A stretch of 64,000 bases of DNA from NCBI RefSeq assembly GCF_035083965.1, contig NC_089738.1:18626734-18690733 (forward strand). The letters are read 5' to 3'. The first letter of the stretch is position 1; the number at the start of each line of letters is the position of its first letter. This document shows, piece by piece, positions 32,701 to 41,700 of the stretch. Position numbers and translations under genes: made by a program. Source of the DNA: Branchiostoma lanceolatum (taxonomy: Eukaryota > Chordata > Leptocardii > Amphioxiformes > Branchiostomatidae). The notes under the pieces were generated by a model that saw nothing but the letters and a program-made list of their open reading frames with translations, made no database searches and had not been told where the DNA came from.

Positions 32701-34945
32701 TATCTTACAGCCAGCGTCGTCGTCGGCGTGGTGTAACGGTTAGAGCGTTGAACTCGGAATCAATGGGTCCCGAGTTCGATACTCACCCTGACCCGACGTT
32801 GTGCCCTTGGGATAGGCACTTTACACGACCTTCCATGGCGGTGGAGTGACGTCCACCGCCAGAGAAGACAGGTGCACCGCCACGCCGATAAACACACTGC
32901 GGATTCGGTTGCCGATGTGCCAACATCTAGCACATTTGCCACTGAGAACCGTAAACATTATTATCATTACAGCCAGCGGTTCCCTGGAAGGAGACGAACA
33001 GAATAGCATGATCGGCGTGTACAACCTGGTCTTGAACGCGGAAGCGGCCTGGATTACAGACCCCACCCTGGACACTGACGGGGACGGGAAACTGTCCAAG
33101 CAGGAAGTGATGAACGTCATGACTCTGGACCAGATCATGGCGGCAAACGATGAGAACGGTAACTATTGATTCGACTGTTCATTGAGTTCACTTCATGTAA
33201 GCTGGCTCACATCACTTTATAATTATTTTAATGAGCAACCAGCAACGCAACCTGCTTGGTACTGAACTCTCTCCAGTATCTTGCTTGCAGTACAAGGTAG
33301 GTCCCCAAACAGTACCGAGGCAAATTCAAGTTTGGGTCTAACCATTGTGTTATACGCCACCTCAAGAGCCTCCCGGGATAGCATGTCGCGGAGTTTCCAC
33401 AGAAATCCCAGGGTTCTCCTGGCCTCGTTGGATGTGGTCTGGACGTGTTCGGTCCAGCGTAAGGTCTGGTGGATGGTGGCACTCAGGTGGGTATAGAAGG
33501 GCACTTCTTCAACTATCTGTCCTGCAATATAGATAGGGGGGAGCTGTACTCTACTGCGAGGGGACTTGATGCAGAGTACTGCAGAGCATTTATCTGGATG
33601 TAACTGAGTGGACACGTACTGACGGTAACGGAAGTTACAAAATGCGCACATTTAAATGAAAACGAGCGTTTAGTGACTGACGAAAGTCAGCAGATGCTAT
33701 CTTGACCATCTGACCGTTTCCACATTTTATCCATTTGCTTGAGTAACTAATCTAGCGTATCGTATTACCTGGATATCAAACCTTCATCAACGTAAACGTA
33801 CCTTTGCCTCACCAGCTGACGGCCAGTTCACCGAGATTGAGCTCTTGTCGTTTTTCGACCGTGACTACTTCATGAGAATGGACGCCGACGGAGACGGTCT
33901 CGTCACCTTCGCAGAAATGCGCGCTGTCGTCGATGTGGGGCCTTACTTCGACTACTGCGACGCTGACGGTACCCCATTTATGTCTTGTTTGTTTGCTTGT
34001 GCCTTTATTTAGTCTCGAAGAAGCTCCATTCGGCCATCAGGGCCGCTTTTCATAGAGGTCGAGATGAGGGCATGTCAAGGGGTCAACATAACAATAAATA
34101 ACTAAATGCTTGATCAACCAAGGTGACTCAAAATCCTATCAATAATACAAAGAATAGATAAATGATGAATAAGCAATAATAACAAATAATAATTCGTCAA
34201 GTCATTATGTCCATAACCGTTCGATAAGGGTCAGTTACTGTAGCGATAGTCTTTTGAAGGTTGTAATAGGTTGCGGTAGTGAGTTCCAGACAAGTGAACC
34301 AGAGCAGTCCATGGACCTCCTGTATACTTCTCTCAAGGGCATGGGTACCCCATCTATGTTTTGTACATAAATAGATGGCATAGTTGCCTTTTGATTAGGC
34401 TTGTTGACTTGAAATCTTAAAGTTTTGGATTCTAATAAATAGCAGATCCTGAATTGTGTGAAAGGCACTTGACCCCAGTTTCCTCACTCTGGTAAAACCC
34501 ATAACACTAACCACGCTGGACGGAACAGTCCCTGTCCAAATTCTTTTACTCTTGCTCCAAAACTCACTCTTTGAAATCTTTCATGGTTTCCATTGCAAAG
34601 AAACAAGCACTTAACCTAGGAGCGTCCTCTCAGATGAGGCGTAAAACGGAGGGATTTCCCATGTTTGTATGTTTGTTCTTTGATTTTTTTATTCAAGGGA
34701 AGCTTAAATCGGCCTACCGAGGTCAGGAAGGGGGGTGTTAAGGGTCAGACAAAATGATCCCACAAAAAGTAAGGAGTATTATTGGGTTCTTATTGTGTCT
34801 TATCGTACTCTGATATAACCAGCTGAAATCACCCTCTGTCCAAATAGGAAGCGGCTTCCTGGAGGGCTTGGAACAGAACAAGGTGGTGCTCCTGTACTAC
34901 TCCATTCTGGCCTACCAGCAGAACAACGGCGTCAACACCAAGTAA
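26797..34945 (+). CDS. Gene D: secreted 12-EF-hand protein, first of three tandem paralogues
   Basis: Noncoding exon 1 ends at 26366 and exon 2 begins about 26773. Coding parts: 26797-26852, 28146-28258, 28567-28722, 29893-30008, 30916-30985, 31756-31908, 32973-33158, 33816-33968 and 34848-34945 (stop 34943-34945). They total 1101 nt, encoding 366 residues. The last coding exon ends at 34967 and a 3'UTR exon starts at 35255. The leader MGPFLLFFVAMATASPVKR is followed by QEDF. Loops in order: DLNGDNRLWRSE, DPDGDGFFNILQ, DTNSDGRVSYDE, DTNGDGFLEGPE, DTNGDQVLSKDE, DLDRDGHYTQLQ, DVNADAEVSFGE, DADASGSLEGDE, DTDGDGKLSKQE, DENADGQFTEIE, DADGDGLVTFAE, DADGSGFLEGLE. Loops 2 and 6 end in Gln. Even loops are split by phase-1 introns; loop 5 carries an extra phase-0 intron. 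No KDEL-type tail, so probably secreted or granule-stored Ca2+ binding. The gene differs from E and F in exon 3 (LWRSEVMASM against LSKNEVLASM). Confidence 0.9.
27389..28071. mobile_element. Fold-back element in gene D intron 2
   Basis: The ends are inverted copies of more than 45 bases, starting AGTAGAGATTGGAATCCAGT. Internal copies of the same motif lie at 27430-27500 and 27860-28030. The matching intron of gene F is uninterrupted at this point (about 50205-50225), so it is an insertion after the genes split. No coding capacity. Confidence 0.8.
28325..28390. repeat. CT-rich microsatellite, gene D intron 3
   Basis: CCTCCCTGTTTAC blocks followed by (CT)n directly after exon 3. The matching tract in gene F (50400-50520) is much longer. 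In gene E (39375-39430) the CT run is lost and only CCCTCCCTGTCT blocks remain. Confidence 0.85.
29195..29352 (+). mobile_element. tRNA-derived SINE, family S2, partial
   Basis: GTTAGAGCGTTGGAGTTAG, then a decayed B box (GGTCGATGCTC) and TTGTGCCCTTGGGTAAGG. In gene D intron 4. The fuller S2 copies are at 32728-32954 and 62288-62523. Confidence 0.6.
29440..29790 (+). mobile_element. tRNA-derived SINE, family S3
   Basis: An A-box-like TGGCGCAAGCGATAACGC and a B-box-like GCGTTCGATCC, then AGCTCGGACATGTTGTAAGG, CCGGCGGCC and CACACTTATCGAGAAGAGTA. In gene D intron 4; the second copy is at 31940-32290, and a 3' part is at 40072-40200 in gene E. Confidence 0.7.
30061..30263. mobile_element. MITE with GC-palindromic ends, family M2, plus a 3'-adjacent partial copy
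   Basis: Left end TGCCAGGGTCACATTTCC, then CCGGGGCCCGGCCGGG; the right end is the inverted form ending GGAAATGTGACCCTAGCAT. A second partial copy follows to about 30420. Same arrangement in gene E (40566-40768, partial to about 40930); a lone copy lies after gene F (56966-57174). Confidence 0.8.
30579..30833. mobile_element. M1 MITE in gene D intron 5
   Basis: Inverted ends CTCTCACTGGACCCGCGGCA and its complement. Opposite orientation to the copy at 522-762 and at the matching place to the copy in gene E, so it was present before D and E separated. Confidence 0.75.
31940..32290 (+). mobile_element. tRNA-derived SINE, family S3, second copy in gene D
   Basis: In intron 7, about 30 bases after the exon 7 donor. 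It shares GCAACCCCGCTGC, GCGTTCGATCC and AGCTCGGACATGTTGTAAGG with 29440-29790. The start of the A-box region is lost. Not found in the matching introns of E and F. Confidence 0.65.
32479..32672. mobile_element. MITE family M3 in gene D intron 7
   Basis: Ends ACTCTCCAAGCAGAGGAGTG and the inverted CACTCCTCTGCTTGGAGAGT. Copies lie in the same intron of E (right end to about 43001) and F (54116-54305), so the insertion predates the triplication. Confidence 0.75.
32728..32954 (+). mobile_element. tRNA-derived SINE, family S2
   Basis: GTGTAACGGTTAGAGCGTTG, then GAGTTCGATACTC (B box), a TTGTGCCCTTGGGATAGGCA body and an end at GCACATTTGCCACTGAGAAC. Near full length in gene D intron 7, ending about 20 bases before the exon 8 acceptor. 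Confidence 0.75.
33223..33651 (-). mobile_element. LINE fragment: C-terminal part of a reverse transcriptase
   Basis: A minus-strand open frame with motifs typical of the region after the polymerase core: LHPDKCSAV, FLWKLRDMLSREALEVAYN, MVRPKLEFASVLF and ILERVQ. 5'-truncated, without the catalytic box. Not seen in the matching gene E intron. Confidence 0.7.
34235..34470 (-). mobile_element. Short LINE remnant in gene D intron 9
   Basis: A minus-strand frame containing RRSMDCSGSLVWNSLP, similar to the C-terminal part of CR1-like polyproteins. A shorter piece of the same remnant is at 44335-44470 in gene E. The call rests on a short motif. Confidence 0.4.
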
Positions 34946-35311
34946 GCCGGGCTGGAACGTGTTGCAGGTCAGTTACATTTTCATAGCGTTTCTCTTTTCA
35001 TAACGGTTTGCGATAGTTTTTCACTCTTAGTTTTGTTGGTGCTCGTTACGTTAAAATAGTGAGGTCTCTACTCTACCCATAACTTAAAATTACTTTGAAA
35101 CATTGTTAAAAGCTTTATCGTCGATTATCAGTGCACTTCTTCATACAACTCCTAAAGACCGATGGAAAACGATGTTTAAAAAAAGAAAACATTGTCAAGT
35201 TTATGCAATTGTCTACTAACCAAGTGCTGATGCGCTGTTCTTTTTCACCTACAGGCGGACGATCTTCGCAGCTTGAACATCGAGTAGCAGAGTCTCCGTC
35301 TTAGGACTCTC

Positions 35312-35317
35312 AATAAA
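35312..35317 (+). promoter_or_regulatory. Poly(A) signal of gene D
   Basis: AATAAA in the 3'UTR exon that starts at 35255. Downstream TGATGAACTGCAATG fits a cleavage region near 35335. Conserved in E and F. Confidence 0.75.
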
Positions 35318-35339
35318 TCCTGATGAACTGCAATGTAGT

Positions 35340-36159
35340 TTTGGGTCTTTTTTGTCAATCACACTTACACAGTCTTGCATCATCACCATTTCTCTGAGTA
35401 AACCGTGCATCAATTCAGCACTAGAAAGGCTGCCATTGCGGGTAATTTCTGACCAATCTGACCAATTAAAGAAACAATAACAGTTCCAGAGAAAACCTAC
35501 TAGAATCTGGGAAAGGGAGTAGGGATAATTGCTAATAAGGGGAGGGCGTTATGCTGAATGTATCGTTTAAATGTTGTACATTTGTACCAAGTTTTATTGC
35601 CATCAAGCGGAATTACTTCAAATTACAGCGGTCGCTCACAAAAACGCACTGGAGGGCCAAATGGGTGTAGTTTCGCTAGAGGGCGCAGTGTTGTTTTGTA
35701 AATTAGCCATCAAGAAATTCTTAAAAACAAGCAAACAAACGACTAAGCGTATGTACATTACGTTCTGGTTACGTGCTGTCGAGAAACCGGTACGAGTACA
35801 CGAACGTGACATTTAGGTCACTCAGCTAGTGTCGTATCCGCGTGACATTTAGGTCACTCAGCTAGTGTCGTATCCGCCCCATGGTGCTGAATCCAGATTG
35901 CAGCCAGATAAACGGCGAGGTCAACACAGGTCACGCTGCTTTGGGCGTGTGGTGAGGTGAGAATATCAAGGCCTTGTTACGCAATATGGTAGAAATAATA
36001 TATTGGTATGATACCACCTTCACTGATATGAAAATTTAGAGTGTCTGCACTCACGTGATCATGACGTAATGGTCGTACGCCATGCTGAATGGTTGCCAGG
36101 TAACGTTGAATTCGTACGATTATTTGTTATGTTATTTGATGATTTGGGTTAGTTAAAAC
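35340..36159. other. Spacer after gene D, with CTCF-like site
   Basis: No gene. It is paralogous to 45660-46450 and 57240-58400. It contains TCGCTAGAGGGCGCA at 35673-35687, which matches 12 of 15 positions of the vertebrate CTCF core. A 25 bp tandem duplicate (GTGACATTTAGGTCACTCAG) lies near 35810-35860. Confidence 0.5.
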
Positions 36160-36320
36160 TGATAAGACGCATAGGGGCGGCGCCTATCTTCATCTCTGTA
36201 GTCTTTGCGCCACACATTTGTGCAAGTCACTACAGCAGGGGGCTAGTCCACTGGCAGTGGTGTGTGTTAAACTACCATACTCTGTCCCGAATGCTGCATG
36301 CTAAGCAGAGAAAGCAGTAT
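36160..36320 (-). mobile_element. tRNA-derived SINE, family S4, body part
   Basis: Matches 24700-24850, but the tRNA-like head is missing. Interrupted by the hAT-like MITE at 36325. Confidence 0.55.
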
Positions 36321-36324
36321 GTAC

Positions 36325-36648
36325 TAGGGGTGGGTACCGGTACAGAAGATTCAGGTCCGGTCCAGGTCCAGGTCCAGAGGGTCAGGTCCAGGTCCGGACC
36401 TGTACCTGATTATAGTCGTGTCTCAGTACATCATATTTCATTATTATTATATTTTGGAGAGCGAGACACTAGTAAAGGCCTTTGTGAGTCCTACGGGTTA
36501 TGTTCCAATTGTATATTAGAATTATGACCAGAATTTTCTAATCGGTCCATATGCCGGTCCACTGAATTTTTACGGACCGTTTTTTTTGGACCGGTCCATA
36601 ACAAAATACCGGTTTTGGACCGGTACGCTGTACCGGTACCCACCCCTA
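36325..36648. mobile_element. hAT-like MITE with 8 bp target duplication
   Basis: Ends TAGGGGTGGGTACCGGTAC and the inverted GTACCGGTACCCACCCCTA. Flanked by GTATGTAC on both sides (36317-36324 and 36649-36656). The paralogous site after gene E (46609-46616) has a single GTATGTAC and no insert. The interior has GGTCCAGGTCCAGG repeats and no transposase. Confidence 0.9.
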
Positions 36649-36659
36649 GTATGTACAAT

Positions 36660-38186
36660 TTTTAGAGTATGACTCGCGAGGAACGGTAAGAAATGAGCTG
36701 ATTTTGTCCAGTGAAAATGTGAACGCCCTATCGGACATCAAAGTCACGGAGTCAACACGTGCACATCACATGTTCACCTACTTCACGTTCCCTTATCGCG
36801 TTTCAGTAGTTTGCGTCATGAGAACAAGTAAATCTACTTAATATGTTTAAACAAACCCTCCCTGCCACTCTCTACACAGTTTCTAGTGAACCATCTAGTA
36901 AATCTGTATTTGAAAATAACGAAACACCAATAGGATCCCAGAATCATTCGTCACCATAGTAACCAGTCATTTAGTCTTTGCAGGTCAAAGGACCGCCGCT
37001 GTCAATAACAACTTCCCAGTCCATGGCGATCGGCTAGTAAATGTTTAATTTGTTTTAGAAAAAAAAGTTTTATCTTATATATTGCAATTATTTTAACTCC
37101 TTCGTTAAATACAGTTGTGTACTTTGGAAAACAAGGCGCAATTCAGCCTCTGGCTGCGAGATTCTTCTTTGTTAACAGTTGTTGACAATAAAGCATTTGA
37201 TTGAATTGATTGATTGAATTAATGGGTCACAAAATTTGCTACTCATCTTAGTTTGTTTGATAACTAATTTGTCTTATCTATTAGGATATGGTTTATCATA
37301 AACTGCCGGTTACTATTTACCTGACAGCGTGTTTTATAACACCTTTCTGTTATCTATATAATATATATGCAAACTGATCCTACCCAGGGCCGGAATGGTC
37401 GCCCTGGGATACTGGTGTATTGGTTCAAAATTCAAACCAAAACGTTTTATTTTACATGAAAATCAAAATCTAAGGATTAACTTTTCAAGAGGATAAAAAA
37501 TTATATTATTTGTTGACGTCGATGAGTTTTAACTTTGATTCCAGGCTTAACTAAAAATATATATATATATAAAACTACAACGGGTCATTGACCTTGCGTG
37601 CATTGCCAATACGACAAACTAATTGTCAGGCGAGACATTGCGAACTAAACCAATATAACAAGACCAAATACTAAATAGACCACTAGCGCATCTCATTTCG
37701 ATTACTTATGCATCTCTACTTTCTGCTGGAGAAATCTTAATTAAGTTTAAACGACGAAGATATTGAAAGTTTATTGCATGCCGAAGGCTAATTGCAGATA
37801 CAGACAACAAATATTTTAATGATGAATACAATGATATCAAGGGCTACAGCCAATATTATGCTGCATTCTAAAATCTACATGGTGCAGGGTTTGACTTCAT
37901 CTTTTGAGGAAGTGGAAGACGAATTTACCCACTTCTTCTATGATTTGTGGGTTCTTTGATTTTAATAGTAGAGTTGATTTCCATTGGTCAGGAATGGTAG
38001 GAAAGTAAGTGTGCATAAGGTAATGCAAATAGGAAAATGTTAAGAATTCGAGCTGACGTTTTTATCTAAATCATTTAGAGGAAGTCCTTATCTCTGGCTG
38101 TTGAATGATGTCGTCTTTGTTGATCCTTTTGGCGGATATGGCCGGTATCATGTTGTTTGAAGGTGGAGAACCTCCCACGACTCCTC
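36660..38186. other. Duplicated spacer upstream of gene E
   Basis: No gene. It contains one diverged 200 bp repeat unit and then sequence paralogous to 24946-26299. Slightly more AT-rich, with an (AT)n run at about 37555-37570. Confidence 0.6.
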
Positions 38187-38249
38187 TATAAAAACGCGAC
38201 ATTTCCAGCGACCCTTGTCGTAGCACCTTTTCTTCGTTTGCGGATCCAG
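38187..38249 (+). promoter_or_regulatory. TATA box, start region and noncoding exon 1 of gene E
   Basis: TATAAAAACGCGACATTTCC starts at 38187. Start site about 38217; noncoding exon 1 ends at 38249 (GATCCAG before GTGAGT). Almost identical to the gene F promoter. Confidence 0.7.
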
Positions 38250-38777
38250 GTGAGTCTATCAGAAGCTGCTGTATGATTCTGCACGCACAGTACTTTGAAC
38301 CACTCATACTATCTAATGCTGAAATATCTTATTTGTACGTGAGTTGTACTATGCCAAGCTAACCGGTTATACATGTAGACTTTTCAAACTGACTTCTAGA
38401 GAGAACCTTACCTTAGCACCTTAGTTCCTCCCGTGCCTTGCTCTGACATCTGGCAGACAGCTGCAGAGAGAAAAGGAGAGAGAATTCGTTATGTAATGTC
38501 AACATTATCTGGTCGTTACGTAGAAGACAGACGCTATGTATGAACAGTGTTAACAGGTTTATTGGACCTTGGAAAAAGCACAAGGAACTGTCGGACCACG
38601 GCTTAAGGCCCTGTCCTAAGGACTGCGACCCTTCCCAGTAGTAACTCCCAACCTCTTGGTCCAACTAACTACTGGACTACGCACACTACAGGGTTTATGG
38701 CTTTCTCATGTTTCCTTATTGACAGTTACGCACATATTGTCGACATTCCTCAGGTTTTGTTCTTCACCCAATCAACG

Positions 38778-41700
38778 ATGGGGCCCTTCCTGCTGTTCTT
38801 CGTTGCCATGGCAACTGCCTCTCCTGTCAAAAGGTGCGTACTTGAGTCTATAAACAGTAAAAATTTTGGTAACCCCACCATTTTCGGAACTGCACTTGGG
38901 ATAGACATTTCCAAGTGTCGAAAAGTCATATCGCTAGCGGTGCTGGTTGCCGTAGACTGTTAGGCAGATGACTGTTTGTACGATGTCTTACCCTGAGCAC
39001 GATCCTATTGAGTTTCTGCTCGCTCCCACCGAGTACTTATACACCGCGGGCCCGTGTAGCTCCAGACTGGCGATTTATGCTATTTTGGCGACGCCATAAG
39101 GGCGGAGGCGATAGTATAATACTGCGATTGATGTCACATATATTCTAAAATTCCACGAACGTCTTCCTAGGAAATACTTATATGGCCTGTATATGCACCG
39201 TGATGAATGTGCGATGAAGGTCTTTCATTCATTATTACATACATACAGGCAGGAGGACTTTTACGGACTCTTGGACCTTAACGGGGACAACCGACTCTCC
39301 AAGAACGAGGTGCTGGCCAGCATGATTATGGACCAGGCCATCTTTGCCATGGATCCAGACGGTATTACAAACTCCCGCCCCTCCCTGTCTCCCTCCCTGT
39401 CTCCCCTTGTCTCCCTCCCTCCCAGGGGTCAAAAGTCGATGGAAGTTTTATCGCCCCTCGTCCCGTTCGGTGGTCTTCATTCTCAATATCTCAATTTAGG
39501 ACGTTAAATGGAGGTCCCGTGTTTGAGGAGAGTCACACCTTGAGCACGTAAAAGAACCCACCACACGAAAAAGAGCAGAGGCATGCCCCGTTGTGAGTGG
39601 ACCAAAACATTCCGGCCTCAATGGTGTAGGGGATTTCCCGAGCAGCCTTCGTAGCCCCTGCTTTTCCTAATGGGTCAGTGAAGTCAATGCTGGTCTCGAG
39701 CATTGATGTCTCTGACCTAGGGCGAAGAGATGCTGCTACAGTAAGAATTAGTTCAGTGCTAAGATGAGTGGCCCCCTACGGCCTTGCACTTGCCATGGGC
39801 GAGTTCGTTAAAAAAAAATCCCTTCTAACCCCCCAGGCGACGGATTCTTCAACATTCTCCAGATCTACCAGCTGACCGACGACCCGAACATCTTCCCGCT
39901 GCTGGACACCAACAGTGACGGGAGGGTCAGCTATGACGAGGTCCGTCAGGGCACCAACATGGCCCGCATCTTCGACAGGGAGGACGCCAACGGTGAGTTT
40001 GCATCACCACCTGTAACGTAGCAGCAACATATTTACAGGGTTCCGTATCAAAACCTTTGTTGGATCCGTTGGAGTAGAGTAGGGGTGAGCCGGTGTGCTT
40101 GGCCAAAAACGCGAGCCGTGGCGAAGCCGCATTGCACCACCACTGGCTACTTGAAAAAAGCATCATGCTTCACCTCAATGGAAGATGCCTGCTTTACTTT
40201 ACTTTTTAAAGGTAAAACAAAATTTTTCCCTCCGCCCCCGCAGGTGACGGCTTCCTGGATGGTCCTGAGGCGGCTAAGATGGTGTTCATCTACGTGGAGG
40301 TCATCACCAGGGGTCAGGGGTTCATGAGCAGGGACATGATGGACACCAACGGGGACCAGGTTGGTTTGGTTTATTGGTCAGAAATTACCCGTGCAGTGGC
40401 AGCCAGTGCTGAATTGATGCAGGGTTTACAATCACATAATACACAGTCAGAAATCCATCGTCAGAGGACAGGGCTTCATGAGCAGGGACATGATGGACAC
40501 CAACGGGGACCAGGTTGGTTTTTAATGTTTACCCTCACTTCATTATGCTAGGGTCACATCTCTTAATGCTAGGGTCACATTTCCATACCGGGGCCCGGCC
40601 GGAATGTTTGCGGGAACGGAAAATAAAAATTCATATCAAGAAATAAACACAGATCATGCTTATGAATAGCCAGTTTTACGTTTATGTCTTTTGTTGTCTT
40701 CTATGTCGTACTTTTCGTTCCGGCAAACTGTCCGACCGGGCCCCGGCTTGGAAATGTGACCCTAGCATAACCGGGGCCCGGCCGGGCTGTTTTTGGAAAC
40801 GAAAAATCAAAGTGTATGTCAATAGATATGCACAAGCTATGCTCTTAGATAAGTTTGAGTACGTTTTGTGTTTTTGTTGTCTTTTATAAAATTCTTGCTG
40901 GCGCTGGCGGCGTCGCTGCGTCATAAACTGTGCGTCTTTCGAGCGAAGCAGAAAAGAAAATGGAAACATTAAAATGAGAAAGGAAGGAAGTTAGATCATT
41001 AGGGCGCAGTCACATTCATCCTACGACAGATTTACAGCAAGACACTGAGGACGTTCTTGGCACAGCCGACGTCTCAGACATGTCGTAAAGCCCTCCTCTC
41101 ACTGGACCCGCGGCACGCTGGCGGCGTCGCTGCGTCCTAAACTGGATTTGTGTTACCCTTGACTTCATAATGGGAATATCATTCAAAACGTACAAATGTG
41201 ACGAAAAAGATAACAAAAAGACAAAGCTTTAAAAGATTCATTTTTCATCGATGAAATTTGTTGAGTGCTTTGTCCATTCGATCGGCCGCAGCGACGCCGC
41301 CAGCGTGCCGAGAGTTCAGTGAGAGGGGGGCTTAAGTCATCTCTAGGCGTAACGCGACGGCTTTGTGCAGTAAACATAAGCTGAAATTTAGTAATAGCTA
41401 ATTGTACAGTTCTTGATGGCAAAAGTGCGAGATGTCGGCACACCAGCAACCAAATTCGTAGTGGTTTTCGGCACACTTTTACAGAGTCAAGTGAGGAAAC
41501 AGGTTCAAAGCGTGTTGATGAAGGTTTGGCATCCAGGTAATAAGATACGCCAAAAATAATTACTCAAGCAACTGGATACTTTTTTGAAACAGACGTTTCA
41601 GACAGCATCCGCTGTCTTTCGTCAGTGACTAAGGATAGGACAGGAGAACCTAAGGTTTTATACCAAAACTCTGAATACATATGTTAATGAGTTTAAGAAC

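Noticed and set aside
32728..32800. tRNA gene (also at 62288, 29440 and 24890)
   Set aside because: A and B boxes are present, but the acceptor ends do not pair and each is followed by a long shared body; these are SINE heads.
33223..33651. 142-codon minus-strand gene inside gene D
   Set aside because: The motifs are those of a reverse-transcriptase C-terminal region; it is a truncated LINE.
40360..40513. Use of the duplicated donor as a longer exon 5 of gene E
   Set aside because: It would add 154 bases and shift the frame relative to exon 6, losing loops 5 to 12.
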